Source of the DNA: Streptomyces sp. ITFR-16
Lineage (GTDB): Bacteria > Actinomycetota > Actinomycetes > Streptomycetales > Streptomycetaceae
DNA length: 64,000 bases
Reading direction: 5' to 3'
Assembly: GCF_031844705.1 (NCBI RefSeq)
Contig: NZ_CP134609.1
Span: 62,001 to 126,000 of the forward strand
Made by a program: the position numbers and the translations under genes. The notes beneath the pieces were generated by a model. The model did not search any database and had not been told where the DNA came from. It was given only the letters and a program-made list of their open reading frames with translations. The first letter of the stretch is position 1; the number at the start of each line of letters is the position of its first letter. This document shows positions 1 through 8,260 of this stretch, piece by piece.

Positions 1-222
1 CTGGACGTGGAGGACGACAGCCTCGAACCGCTGGAGGCGCACGCGGTGCGACTGCCGTTCCCGGCCTGTCCCCCCGGCGAGGAGACGCGGTGGTTCCTGG
101 GCCGGGACGTCCTTCTGCGCGATGACGACGGCGCGGCCGTCCTCGCCCGTGGCCGGAGCGCCCAGGACCTCGACCGCATGCGTGATCTGATCCCGGGTGA
201 CTGGCTGAACGACAGTCGCTGA
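1..222 (+). CDS. 3' end of an unidentified gene (partial)
   Basis: An open reading frame enters from the left edge and stops with TGA at 220-222, giving 73 visible codons. The visible part is acidic, ends in DWLNDSR, and shows no motif that I recognise. The true start lies outside the window, so the GTG at position 7 should not be taken as a start. It is separated from the convergent MFS gene by about 115 bases, in which I see no convincing stem-loop. No function is proposed. Confidence 0.55.
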   Translation: MDVEDDSLEPLEAHAVRLPFPACPPGEETRWFLGRDVLLRDDDGAAVLARGRSAQDLDRMRDLIPGDWLNDSR

Positions 223-336
223 GCACGGGGCGGGGTTCCACCGTCCGGGCTCCGAGCGACTGGACATCGCGCCGCCCCACGGGGGCGCGGGCGTCGGTCC
301 GCGCGGCGCGGCGTCGTGCGCGCCCCCTCCGGGCTC

Positions 337-1839
337 TCAGGCGGTGAGGTGCTGCTTGGTGGTGGAGTCGCCGGACGCGGCCTCGGGGCTGATGCCGTGT
401 TGGTCCTCCTCGGGGCGGCCCTTCCTCGACAGGAGGAAGGTGATGGCGAGGAAGGCCAGCAGCAGGCAGGCCTGGACGATCAGGGCGCGGTGGAAGCCGC
501 CGGTGAAGTCACCGGTCTCGGCCCGGGCGAAGAACACCGAGCCGAAGACCGCGACGCCGATGGAGCCGCCCACGGCCTGGACCGCCGACAGGACGCCGGA
601 GGCCGAGCCGATCTCGTTGTCGTCCACCGCGGCCAGGATGAAGCTGAACAGGGCGGCGATCACCATGCCGGCGCCGATGCCCGCCACCGTCACGCCGGGA
701 GCGATGTCCCGGATCGAGAAGGACGCGGGGTCGAGGGCGTCGAGTTCGAACCAGAGCAGGGCCGCGCCCGCCAGCTGGACCAGTGGGCCGATCTGGAGCA
801 CTTTGCGGCCGATCCTGTCCGCGAGGAACGCGCCGCTGACCGCCCCGCCGATCGCGGTTCCCACGGCGAGCGGCAGGTTGCCGAGTCCGGCGTCACCGGC
901 GGTGAAGTGCCGGCCGATCTGGAGGTAGAGCGTCAGCACGAGCTGCGTGCCGATCAGCCCGCCGAAGAACAGGGCGATGCCGCCGAGCCCGACGGTGAAG
1001 GCGGGCTTGCGCAGCAGGCCGGGGGTCACCAGCGGCTCGCGTCCGGCGGCCGCCGTTCGGCGCTGATGCACGGCGAACAGGCAGAAGCCGACCGCCGAGG
1101 CGCCCATGCACAGCCATGTCCACAGGGGCCAGCCGTCCTCCTGCCCCTGGTTCAGCGGGAGTACGAGCAGGGCGCAGGCCGCCACGACCAGGGCCGCGCC
1201 GACCAGGTCGACGCGTACCGTGCGGTCGCCCGGCTTCCTGGGCACGAACTTCGCGGCGACGATCAGTGCGGTGGCTCCGATGGGCAGATTGACCAGGAAC
1301 ACCGAGCGCCAGCCCAGGCCGAAGAAGTCGCCCTCGATGAGGAAGCCGCCCAGGACCGGGCCGATGATGCCGCCCAGGCCGAGGACGGGGCCGAAGATCG
1401 CGAAGACCTTGGTGAGTTCCGGACCGCTGAAGTTCTCGCGCAGCAGCCCCAGACCCTGCGGGAGCAGCATCGCCCCTGCGGTGCCCTGCAGCAGGCGGAA
1501 GGCGATCAGCGACTCGATGTTCGGTGCGCCCGCGCACAGCAGTGAGCTCACGGTGAAGGCCGTCAGGCCGATGAGGAACATCCGGCGCCGCCCGTAGCGG
1601 TCACCGAGCCGGCCGCCCAGGACGAGTCCGGCGCCGAGGGTCAGGGCGTAGCCGCCGATCACCCACTGGAGCCCGACGGAGCCGGCGCCGAGGGAGTCCT
1701 CCAGCGCGGGTCCGGCGACGTTGACGATCGAGGCGTCCAGGAGATCCATGATCTCGGCGACGATCATCACCACCAGGATGAGCCACCGCCGGCGCTGGGG
1801 CTCGGTGGTCTCGTCGGGGGTGAGGGACGGGTCGCGCAT
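337..1839 (-). CDS. MFS drug efflux transporter, DHA2 (14-helix) type
   Basis: This 500-aa polytopic membrane protein is probably a proton-coupled multidrug exporter of the EmrB/QacA family. Residues 31-46 (MDLLDASIVNVAGPAL) match the helix-1 motif of DHA2 exporters, and residues 75-88 (GGRLGDRYGRRRMF) match the loop 2-3 motif A of the superfamily. Its length suits 14 helices. The ATG at 1839 is chosen because GGAGGT lies 7 bases upstream; an in-frame ATG at 1854 and a longer frame running into the MarR gene are less likely. It is divergent from a MarR regulator, with a near-consensus promoter and a palindrome between them, which suggests MarR-repressed, substrate-induced efflux. The substrate cannot be inferred. 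Confidence 0.9.
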   Translation of the reverse strand: MRDPSLTPDETTEPQRRRWLILVVMIVAEIMDLLDASIVNVAGPALEDSLGAGSVGLQWVIGGYALTLGAGLVLGGRLGDRYGRRRMFLIGLTAFTVSSLLCAGAPNIESLIAFRLLQGTAGAMLLPQGLGLLRENFSGPELTKVFAIFGPVLGLGGIIGPVLGGFLIEGDFFGLGWRSVFLVNLPIGATALIVAAKFVPRKPGDRTVRVDLVGAALVVAACALLVLPLNQGQEDGWPLWTWLCMGASAVGFCLFAVHQRRTAAAGREPLVTPGLLRKPAFTVGLGGIALFFGGLIGTQLVLTLYLQIGRHFTAGDAGLGNLPLAVGTAIGGAVSGAFLADRIGRKVLQIGPLVQLAGAALLWFELDALDPASFSIRDIAPGVTVAGIGAGMVIAALFSFILAAVDDNEIGSASGVLSAVQAVGGSIGVAVFGSVFFARAETGDFTGGFHRALIVQACLLLAFLAITFLLSRKGRPEEDQHGISPEAASGDSTTKQHLTA

Positions 1840-1874
1840 ATTCAATACCTCCATGGTGAAGTAATTCCACGGTG

Positions 1875-1904
1875 AAGGTAAAGTTGATGACGGTAGGTTG
1901 TCAA
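1875..1904 (-). promoter_or_regulatory. Promoter of the MFS gene with candidate MarR operator
   Basis: On the minus strand TTGACA (1904-1899) and TACCTT (1880-1875) are separated by 18 bases, close to the sigma-70-like consensus. An imperfect palindrome, TTGATGAC-N5-GTTGTCAA at 1884-1904 (8-base arms, two mismatches), covers the -35 box and most of the spacer. That placement fits repression by the adjacent MarR protein. The site is seen; the regulator pairing is inferred. Confidence 0.6.
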
Positions 1905-1957
1905 AGCGGGTCTCCGGCGGGGACCACGCGGGAGAAGAGAAGGGTGGAGGGGCCTCC

Positions 1958-2482
1958 ATGGAGGAAGCGATGCGCGACGGCGTCGGGGCGCAGCGTGAGC
2001 GGCTGATGGAGTCGCTGCGGATCTACGGCGGCCACTACGCCGAGCTCAGCCGGCGTTTCGCCGCCTGGCTGGGTCTGCACTCCACCGACGCGGCCGCCGT
2101 ACTGGAGATCGCCGCCGCCGAGGAGCGGGGGGCCCCGCTGTCACCGGCGCGGCTGAGCGAGCGGGTCTCCCTCTCCACCGGCGCGACCACCGCGCTCCTG
2201 AACCGCCTCGAAGCGGCGGGGCACATCACGCGCACCCGCGAGCACTCCGACCGGCGCGTCATCACCCTGCGCAGCGGCGGGCACATCCAGGAGCGGGCGG
2301 ACGAGTTCTTCGGCCCGCTCGCCGTCCGGCTCGACGCCGCGATGTCGCACTACCCGCCGCAGCTGCTGGAGCAGATCGAGTCGTTCATGACCCATCTCAA
2401 CTCCACGATGGACACCCATCTCGCGGAGCGGGACCCTGCGGCGCCGCACTCCCCCGCCGGCCCCGGCGACCGGACCCCCTAG
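1958..2482 (+). CDS. MarR-family transcriptional regulator
   Basis: This 174-aa winged-helix regulator probably acts as a dimeric ligand-responsive repressor. The central part (about 45-110) contains LSERVSLSTGATTALLNRLE as recognition region, followed by the wing TREHSDRRVITL, where the DRR triad is typical of MarR proteins. The ATG at 1958 has GGAGGGG five bases upstream. A second ATG at 1970 also has a GGAGG and cannot be excluded. It is divergent from the DHA2 exporter, and the 21-base palindrome in between is the likely operator. The ligand is unknown. Confidence 0.85.
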   Translation: MEEAMRDGVGAQRERLMESLRIYGGHYAELSRRFAAWLGLHSTDAAAVLEIAAAEERGAPLSPARLSERVSLSTGATTALLNRLEAAGHITRTREHSDRRVITLRSGGHIQERADEFFGPLAVRLDAAMSHYPPQLLEQIESFMTHLNSTMDTHLAERDPAAPHSPAGPGDRTP

Positions 2483-2570
2483 CCGCGAGCCCGGTACGCA
2501 GGAGGCGGGCCTGTTCCTTCACGACGGCGGTCGGGTGGCCGCTCACGATCGCGAGGGGGGCACTCGCCCT

Positions 2571-2586
2571 CGGCTCGGCCGAGCCG
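2571..2586. terminator. Perfect 16-bp palindrome between convergent genes
   Basis: CGGCTCGG followed directly by its reverse complement lies between the MarR gene (ends 2482) and the convergent oxidoreductase gene (ends 2628). A second small inverted repeat, GATCGG-T-CCGATC, follows about 25 bases on. The position suits a bidirectional terminator, but there is no T-tract, as is usual in actinomycetes. Confidence 0.35.
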
Positions 2587-2627
2587 GCGCCGACCGGCAC
2601 GGCCGCGCGGGGATCGGTCCGATCGGT

Positions 2628-3521
2628 TCAGAGGACCATGACGCGGCGGCCTCGCGCGTGGCCCGCCTGGCTGTCGGCGTGCGCCGCCGCGGCCTCGGCC
2701 AGCGTGTACGACTTCTCGACCGGGATGTGGAGCCGGCCCCGCGCGATGAGGTCGGCGGCCTCGGCGAGCGCGTCCGGCACACTTCCGGCCACGCCGGAGA
2801 ACCGGACGCCGTGCTCCGGCGCGGCCAGGTCGGCGATGGAGATCACCTTCCGGGGATCTCCGGTCAGTCCGACGAGTTCGGGGACGACCCCCGAACCGGC
2901 CAGGTCGAGGGCCGCGTCGACAGGGCCGAGCCGTCGTACGCGGTCGACCCAGCCCTCCCCGTACGTCGTGGCGGCGGCACCCAGGCTCCGCAGGTAGTCC
3001 TGGTTCGCGGCACCGGCCGTACCGATGACCGCGATGCCCCGGTCACGGGCGATCTGCAGCACCGCCGATCCGACTCCCCCGGATGCGCCGCTGACCAGCA
3101 GCGTCTGCCCGGGCCGCACACCGACCTCGCGGATGACGCGCAGCGCGGTCTCCACCACCGAGGGGTATCCGGCGGCCTCTTCGAACGTCAGCCCTTCGGG
3201 CATGCGAGCCCAGGCGGAGAGCACGGCGAACTCGGCGTACGTACTGGAGCCCTCGCCGAACACACGGTCCCCGATCTCGACCCCTTCCACGCCCTCGCCG
3301 ATCTCGTCCACCACCCCTGCGGCGTCGAGCCCGACCCCCGAGGGCAACCGGGTCGGATGGGCCCCGAGGACCTGGCCTTCACGGACCCTCCAGTCGACGG
3401 GGTTCACCCCCGCCGCCCGTACGGCGATACGTATCCGGCCCGGGCCGGTCCGGGGCTTCTCGGTGTCTATGAGGCGCAGGACGTCAGGGCCGCCGAACTC
3501 GGCGAAGCTCACTTTCTTCAT
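2628..3521 (-). CDS. Zinc-free NADP-dependent quinone oxidoreductase-like (MDR) protein
   Basis: This 297-aa medium-chain dehydrogenase/reductase of the quinone oxidoreductase class probably reduces a quinone or enone with NADPH in the cytosol. The N-terminal GroES-like half contains AAGVNPVDWRVREG (about 36-49). The Rossmann nucleotide site is SGASGGVGSA at 144-153. No catalytic-zinc Cys-His pattern is present. The ATG at 3521 has no clear Shine-Dalgarno, but TACGGT lies seven bases upstream, compatible with a leaderless transcript. It is divergent from a TetR gene 70 bases away and probably controlled by it. Confidence 0.85.
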   Translation of the reverse strand: MKKVSFAEFGGPDVLRLIDTEKPRTGPGRIRIAVRAAGVNPVDWRVREGQVLGAHPTRLPSGVGLDAAGVVDEIGEGVEGVEIGDRVFGEGSSTYAEFAVLSAWARMPEGLTFEEAAGYPSVVETALRVIREVGVRPGQTLLVSGASGGVGSAVLQIARDRGIAVIGTAGAANQDYLRSLGAAATTYGEGWVDRVRRLGPVDAALDLAGSGVVPELVGLTGDPRKVISIADLAAPEHGVRFSGVAGSVPDALAEAADLIARGRLHIPVEKSYTLAEAAAAHADSQAGHARGRRVMVL

Positions 3522-3528
3522 GCCGCCG

Positions 3529-3550
3529 ACCGTAGCACTAACGGTTAGCG
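3529..3550. promoter_or_regulatory. Divergent promoter region with CTAAC-G-GTTAG operator
   Basis: The palindrome CTAAC-G-GTTAG (3538-3548) lies in the 70-base gap between the oxidoreductase and TetR genes. It directly borders the minus-strand -10-like TACGGT (3534-3529). This is a plausible TetR operator for the divergent pair; assignment is by position only. Confidence 0.5.
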
Positions 3551-3591
3551 TTTCGAACCCGTTCCATGTTCGCTGCTGATAGCGTGAGCGC

Positions 3592-4179
3592 ATGACCGTG
3601 CCGACCGGACGCCGCGAGCGCAAGAAGGCCGCGACCCGCCAGAAGATCGCCGACACCGCCCTGCGGCTGTTCCTGGAACGCGGGTACGACGCGGTGGGCA
3701 TCCGCGACGTGGCCACCGAAGCCGATGTCGCCGTCACCACGCTCTTCTCCCACTTCCCCTCGAAGGAAGCGCTGGTCTTCGAACAGGACGACGACTTCGG
3801 GCGCCGTCTCACGGGCGCGGTCACCGACCGGTCCCCCGACGCGCCGCTCGTCCCCGCTCTGCGCCGCGAGATCCTGGCGCTGGTGCGTCATTGCACGGCC
3901 GACAGCTCCGCCGAGATCTGGGCGATGATCGACACCTCGCCCGCCCTGCGGAAGTACGAGGAGTCGATGCGGCTGCGCCACGCGGAGAGCCTGGCGGCGG
4001 CCATCGCCGCCGACCCCGGACTGCCCCTGACCGCCACGGCGGGCCGGGCGATCGCGAGGTTCGCGATCGACGCCTACTCACTGGCCCGGGAGGCGGCCAA
4101 TCCGGAAGCCGCGGTGGACGAGATCTTCCGGATGATCGAGGCGGCCTGGGAGGTCGCCCAACCTGCCCGACGCGGGTGA
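3592..4179 (+). CDS. TetR-family transcriptional regulator
   Basis: This 195-aa TetR repressor has its helix-turn-helix near residues 39-62 (RDVATEADVAVTTLFSHFPS) and a C-terminal helical ligand domain. The N-terminus is rich in Arg and Lys (RRERKKAATRQK), as usual for the family. The start ATG lies six bases after a -10-like TAGCGT (3580-3585) and has no Shine-Dalgarno, so translation may be leaderless. It is divergent from the quinone oxidoreductase and probably represses both genes through the palindrome at 3538-3548. Confidence 0.87.
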   Translation: MTVPTGRRERKKAATRQKIADTALRLFLERGYDAVGIRDVATEADVAVTTLFSHFPSKEALVFEQDDDFGRRLTGAVTDRSPDAPLVPALRREILALVRHCTADSSAEIWAMIDTSPALRKYEESMRLRHAESLAAAIAADPGLPLTATAGRAIARFAIDAYSLAREAANPEAAVDEIFRMIEAAWEVAQPARRG

Positions 4180-4199
4180 AGAGGCCGCGCTCTCCGGAT

Positions 4200-4280
4200 G
4201 ACAGCCCCCTCGGCTTCGGCCCCGGCTGCGTACTCGACGGCATCCAGGGGCTCGTCGAGCGCGCCGGGCGTGCCGAGTAG
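4200..4280 (+). pseudogene. Possible C-terminal remnant of another TetR gene
   Basis: Immediately after the TetR gene, a different frame reads GFGPGCVLDGIQGLVERAG and then stops at 4280. This resembles the typical end of TetR proteins (FGLDxILDGIEALV), yet it has no start, no upstream body and no ribosome site. It may be the tail of a deleted TetR gene. The match is short and made by eye, so it could be chance. Confidence 0.3.
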
Positions 4281-4340
4281 CGCTGGCCGGCCGTGCGCCG
4301 GTGCCGCGTGACTGCTCCACGCGCAGGCCCCGTGCGAGGT

Positions 4341-5201
4341 CTACGGCCGAGGCAGCGTGAACGCGTACGCGCGTGGGGCGGCGCAGCCCTGGCAGGTGCC
4401 GGCGAACCGGGAGAGGAGACGGCCGCCGGACTCGGAGAGCGTGTTGCGCCAGAGGCAGCGCAACTCTCCGCATGCGCACGGCCGTCGGGCGACGTCCACG
4501 AAGGCGCCGACGTTGGTGTCGTGGCCGTCCTCGGCCACCGGTTGCGGGACGGCTCCGCCGTCGGCGACGTCCGGCGGGCCGTACGGTGTCTGGCCCCGGC
4601 CGGCGCATTCCACGCACACGCCGGGGCCGGCGTTGTTCCCGGCGCACCAGCATCGCCCGTAGCCACCGCTGCCGCCGCTGTAGGGCCTGCCCTCGCAGAG
4701 CATGCACACGCCCCAGCCGTAGCAGTCGTCGCACAGCACGCCCGTGGCCGTGCTGCGCGTGAAGGGCGGCCGGCCCAGCTGCCGTTCGGTGTACACGACC
4801 GGTGTCCAGCCGGTGAGGGTCAGGAGCCCGGACCCGCCGCCCTCGTAGACCTCGACCTCGAAATCCTCGCGCCGGACTGTCGCCCGCCCCTCCTCGGAGT
4901 GGCCGAAGGACCGCTGGTGCGCGTTCCAGCCGGCGGCCGTGAAGGCTTTCAGGACGTCGGCGAATGCGGGCGAGGCAGAGCGGTCGTCCCAGCTCATGCC
5001 GATGAGGAACAGGAAGCGGTGACCGACCGGGGCGGGGTCGCGCAGCCGTACCGGGTCGGTCCACTCACGCGCCACCACCGGGCCGCGGTCCGGACACAGT
5101 CCGGAGGCGATCTCCAGCAGCTGCCCCTTGAGCCACACCGCGCTCTCGGGGACGGCAGGCGCACCCAGGCGGTTCCCTTCGCCGGCCGAGCCGGTCGTCA
5201 T
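4341..5201 (-). CDS. Cysteine-rich protein with DnaJ-like zinc motifs
   Basis: This 286-aa protein of unknown function has two parts. The N-terminal 140 residues are an uncharacterised domain with WDDRSASPAFADVLKAFTAAGW. A cysteine cluster follows at C157, C160, C166, C169, C184, C186, C196 and C199, with C-x-x-C-x-G spacing as in DnaJ zinc centres, and a second set (CACGELRC...CQGC) near the C-terminus. It probably binds zinc. The ATG overlaps the stop of the upstream TetR gene (ATGA), so the two are translationally coupled. No signal peptide or membrane helix is evident. Confidence 0.7.
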   Translation of the reverse strand: MTTGSAGEGNRLGAPAVPESAVWLKGQLLEIASGLCPDRGPVVAREWTDPVRLRDPAPVGHRFLFLIGMSWDDRSASPAFADVLKAFTAAGWNAHQRSFGHSEEGRATVRREDFEVEVYEGGGSGLLTLTGWTPVVYTERQLGRPPFTRSTATGVLCDDCYGWGVCMLCEGRPYSGGSGGYGRCWCAGNNAGPGVCVECAGRGQTPYGPPDVADGGAVPQPVAEDGHDTNVGAFVDVARRPCACGELRCLWRNTLSESGGRLLSRFAGTCQGCAAPRAYAFTLPRP

Positions 5202-5779
5202 CGCGGATCCGCTCCCTCCGTGTTGCCATGCCCCGTGCCCGTCAGAATCGCACCGGCGACGACCCCGAAGAGGCGGTCGGCGCGGGAGGCGAGCGCGGGC
5301 TGATCCCCGAGCCAGGCGAGCATGGCCACCAGCGCGAACAGATCGGCGCCGTCGATGTCCCTCCGCGCCGCCCCCTCGGCCTGGGCGCGGGCGAGGAGGC
5401 GGGCACCGGCCGCACGCAGGGTGACGCACGAGGCGTGGAGTGCGGACTCGGTGTCCTCGATGGCGGCCGCCATCAGCGTCGTCACACCCCGGTACTCGGT
5501 GGTCCACGCGACGAAGTCGCGCAGCCACTCGGCGAGGGCATCCCGGGGCGATCCGAGGGATTCGAGTGCGGCAGCCTGTGCCGCCAGCTCGTCGAAGCCG
5601 GTACGGAGCAGGGCGTCGAGCAGCGCCTCGCGCGTCGGGAAGTGGCGCAGCAGCGTCGCGAGCCCGACGTCGGCGCGGCGCGCGATGTCGCGCAGCGACA
5701 CGTCGACGCCCTGCTCGGTGACGGCGGTGCCCGCCACTGCGAGCAGGTGGTCGCGGTTCTTCCTGGCGTCGGCGCGCAT
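5198..5779 (-). CDS. TetR-family transcriptional regulator
   Basis: This 193-aa TetR regulator has its helix-turn-helix around residues 29-52 (RDIARRADVGLATLLRHFPT). AAGGGG four bases before the ATG supports the start. It is divergent from a quinone oxidoreductase at 5891; the 111-base gap contains two perfect 11-base inverted repeats built on ATCCGGATC. It is followed, with a 4-base overlap, by the cysteine-rich protein. Likely role: repressor of the divergent oxidoreductase and of its own operon. Confidence 0.88.
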   Translation of the reverse strand: MRADARKNRDHLLAVAGTAVTEQGVDVSLRDIARRADVGLATLLRHFPTREALLDALLRTGFDELAAQAAALESLGSPRDALAEWLRDFVAWTTEYRGVTTLMAAAIEDTESALHASCVTLRAAGARLLARAQAEGAARRDIDGADLFALVAMLAWLGDQPALASRADRLFGVVAGAILTGTGHGNTEGADPR

Positions 5780-5797
5780 GTGTCCCCTTGACTATCC

Positions 5798-5831
5798 GGA
5801 TCAGTGGTCCATATATTCGAACCACTGATCC
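5798..5831. promoter_or_regulatory. Inverted repeat operator 1 (GGATCAGTGGT arms)
   Basis: GGATCAGTGGT (5798-5808) and its exact reverse complement (5821-5831) flank a 12-base AT-rich centre containing CATATATTC. The wide spacing suggests either two half-operators or a cruciform-type site between the TetR and oxidoreductase genes. Confidence 0.6.
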
Positions 5832-5833
5832 GT

Positions 5834-5858
5834 TTATCCGGATCGTTGATCCGGATAA
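5834..5858. promoter_or_regulatory. Inverted repeat operator 2 (TTATCCGGATC-GTT-GATCCGGATAA)
   Basis: Perfect 11-base arms with a 3-base centre lie 33 bases upstream of the oxidoreductase ATG (5891). The core ATCCGGAT also occurs at 5794-5801, and a further half site CTATCCG lies at 5861-5867. This is a strong candidate binding site for the TetR protein encoded at 5198-5779. Confidence 0.65.
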
Positions 5859-5890
5859 GTCTATCCGCGCTGCGGGCAAGGGGAGAAGCA

Positions 5891-6901
5891 ATGCCGACGG
5901 AAACAATGCGGGCGGTCCGGCTCCATGAGCACGGTGGCCCTGAAGTCCTGCGTACCGACAAGGTTCCGGTTCCTGTACCCGGGCCGGGCGAGGTGCTCGT
6001 CCGTGTGCACGCGGTCGGCATCAACCCGCCCGACTGGTATCTGCGCGACGGGATGTCCAACCTGCCTCCGGAGACGAGGCCGGCCTTCCGCCTGCCGGTG
6101 ATCCCCGGGACGGACATGTCGGGCGTGGTCGTGGCCGTCGCCCCGGATGTGAACGGCTTCTCCGTCGGCGACGAAGTCTTCGGCCTCCTCCGCTTCCCCA
6201 GCTTCGAGGGCAGCGCCTATGCCGAGTACGTGGCCGCGCGCGCGTCGGACCTCGCGCTCAAACCGGCCGGCATCGATCATGTGCACGCCGCCGGGGCGCC
6301 CATGGCCGGCCTGACGGCCTGGCAGTTCCTGATCGAGCTCGGGCACGACCACCCGTCGCCCTTCCAGGCGGCGAAGCACCGTCCGGTGCCGCTCGGCCCC
6401 GGCGTGACCGTGCTCGTCAACGGTGCCGGGGGCGGTGTGGGGCACCTCGCGCTGCAACTGGCGAAATGGAAGGGCGCACGGGTGATCGCGGTGGCGTCGG
6501 GCGCACACGAGGAGTTCCTGAACCAGCTGGGCGCCGACGAGTTCATCGACTACACCAAGGGGCGTCCCGAGGACCTCGTACACGACGTGGACCTCGTTCT
6601 CGACACCGTCGGCGGCCCGGGCAGCAGGCGCCTGCTGCACACCCTCAAGCGCGGCGGCTCCCAATTCCCCGTGTTCTTCGCCGAATTCGACGACGAGGAG
6701 ATCGCGAAGCTGGGCGTCACCGTCACGGCCACCCAGGTCCGTTCGAGCGGTGCGCAGCTCGCCGAACTGGGCCGGCTGCTGGACACGGGCACGGTCCGGG
6801 TGGCGATCGACAGTACGTTTGCGCTCGCCGATGCCCGCGCGGCGCACGAACGGGCCGCCCAGGGGCACATCCAGGGCAAGATCGTCCTCACGGTGGCTTA
6901 G
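5891..6901 (+). CDS. NADP-dependent quinone oxidoreductase-like MDR protein
   Basis: This 336-aa zinc-free medium-chain reductase has a GroES-like N-terminal half (VGINPPDWYLRDG, about 42-54) and the nucleotide-binding NGAGGGVGHL at 177-186. Predicted reaction is NADPH-dependent reduction of a quinone or activated enone. The ATG at 5891 is preceded by GGGGAG at about six bases; an upstream in-frame ATG inside the operator region is unlikely. It is the second TetR/quinone-oxidoreductase divergon within 4 kb. Confidence 0.88.
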   Translation: MPTETMRAVRLHEHGGPEVLRTDKVPVPVPGPGEVLVRVHAVGINPPDWYLRDGMSNLPPETRPAFRLPVIPGTDMSGVVVAVAPDVNGFSVGDEVFGLLRFPSFEGSAYAEYVAARASDLALKPAGIDHVHAAGAPMAGLTAWQFLIELGHDHPSPFQAAKHRPVPLGPGVTVLVNGAGGGVGHLALQLAKWKGARVIAVASGAHEEFLNQLGADEFIDYTKGRPEDLVHDVDLVLDTVGGPGSRRLLHTLKRGGSQFPVFFAEFDDEEIAKLGVTVTATQVRSSGAQLAELGRLLDTGTVRVAIDSTFALADARAAHERAAQGHIQGKIVLTVA

Positions 6902-6932
6902 GGGCCCGCGCCGGCAGGGGCAGCGAGAGCAG

Positions 6933-8048
6933 TCATCTGCGCGGGATGTGGTCGTAGCCCTCCTTGCGCAGTCCCGTGCGGTAGGCGCGGTTCATCACGC
7001 GTCGTATCAGCCGGTTCAGGCCGGGGACGGCCGCGATCGCCTGGAGCAGCCGGGCGGGTGCGCCGCCTCGGCCGTCGGCCTGTTCGGGGGCCAGGTGCCG
7101 TCCTGCAACGGCGATCATGTCCGGCCCCGCGTCCCGGCCGGGCTCTGCCCGGGGCGTCCACATCCCGGAGCGGGAGACCGCGTCGTTGGCCGCCACCTCG
7201 GCGTCCTCGACGTCGATGAGGAGCGCGAGGTGCGGTGGCCGCCCGCGCAGCGCCATCGTCTCCAGCAGTGCGGGGTCGTCGGTGATCGACGCGCGTCCGC
7301 CGATGTGCAGCACCTCGCCGCGGCCGGGGACCAGGGCGGCCAGCGAGAGCCGGTCGTCCTGGAGCAGGTTGTGGAGGGTGTCGGCGCGCCTGTTCCCCTT
7401 GCGGTCGGGGATGACGAGCGTACGGCCGTCGGCGACCCGCGCCACCGTGAGGTGGTCCCCGCGGGGGCTGGTGTCGCTCCCGCCGTCGGAGTCCCAGGTG
7501 GACAGGGCCAGGAAGGGGGCGGCGGCCAGGAACTCCGCGACGCCGGGCCGGTGCAGCGGCCCCTCGCCCGTGCCGCTGCCCGTAGCGGGCTCAGGCGGGT
7601 CGCAGGGCCGCCACAGTCCCGAACGCAGCACGGACTGGGCGCAGTGCACGTAGGCCTCCTTGACGTCGACGGTCACCCGGGCGCCCTTGCGGGAGGCCAC
7701 CGAGCCGTTGACCCGGAGGGTCTCCCCGACGCCCGGGAGGAGGAAGAAGAGGGAGACCGCGCCGTGCGGGGTGCCGCCCCCAGGCAGGCCGAACGAGAAC
7801 CGCCCGGGCGAGTGGACCCGGGTGAAGCCCGGTGCGCCGCCGATGAAGGTCGTCCTGCCGGTGCCGTCGGCGTCCCGGTAGCCGAGGGCCGCGACGGGGC
7901 TGTGGGCCAGGACCGACCGGCAGCCTTCGTCCAGGGTGGCGATCTGCTTGCGCAGGACGATCGGCGCCGGCCGTCCGACCGTCGCCTCGATCTCGTCGAC
8001 CGTCGTCAGGCGGTGCGGGTCGCTCGTCCGGTCCGCCGGTTCCCTCAC
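6933..8048 (-). CDS. Pyridoxamine 5'-phosphate oxidase-like split-barrel protein (two domains)
   Basis: This protein of about 371 aa carries two FMN-binding split-barrel-like halves. The first starts near LDEGCRSVLAHSPVAALGYRD, the second near VAEFLAAAPFLALSTWDSDG, where the SPRGD segment resembles family FMN-binding loops. Such actinobacterial proteins are thought to be flavin or deazaflavin (F420) reductases, but the substrate is unknown. I chose the GTG at about 8048 because AGGAGG lies four bases upstream; the frame also stays open to a TTG at 8177. It is divergent from a TetR gene. Confidence 0.72.
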   Translation of the reverse strand: MREPADRTSDPHRLTTVDEIEATVGRPAPIVLRKQIATLDEGCRSVLAHSPVAALGYRDADGTGRTTFIGGAPGFTRVHSPGRFSFGLPGGGTPHGAVSLFFLLPGVGETLRVNGSVASRKGARVTVDVKEAYVHCAQSVLRSGLWRPCDPPEPATGSGTGEGPLHRPGVAEFLAAAPFLALSTWDSDGGSDTSPRGDHLTVARVADGRTLVIPDRKGNRRADTLHNLLQDDRLSLAALVPGRGEVLHIGGRASITDDPALLETMALRGRPPHLALLIDVEDAEVAANDAVSRSGMWTPRAEPGRDAGPDMIAVAGRHLAPEQADGRGGAPARLLQAIAAVPGLNRLIRRVMNRAYRTGLRKEGYDHIPRR

Positions 8049-8260
8049 CACTCCTCCTGCCCGGAGCCGCCCGGGGTGACGCCGGTGAACCCGCAGGCCT
8101 CCGGCGTGGTCGTCGTGCGGGGCTCCGGCAGGCGCGCCATCGGGGTCACAGCGCGCCACCCGGAGCGATCGTGGCAATGTTTCCGCAGCTCATGGCACTA
8201 TTGTGAACAAAAGCTCAGCTCTTTGACTACTCGCTTTCCGTGCCATGAGGAGCGCCCCCG

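Noticed and set aside
316..1545. Long plus-strand open frame opposite the first MFS gene
   Set aside because: It is an antisense shadow: Gly/Gln/Arg-rich low-complexity translation, no ribosome site, and it lies entirely within a well-supported transporter gene. The same holds for other long antisense frames in this GC-rich DNA, such as those over 9.7-12.1 kb, 13.1-17.2 kb and 21.7-23.8 kb.
4341..5906. Continuous 521-codon frame across the zinc-motif gene and the upstream TetR gene
   Set aside because: The upper part is antisense-like shadow of the TetR gene in another frame; the ATGA overlap at 5198-5201 marks the real start.
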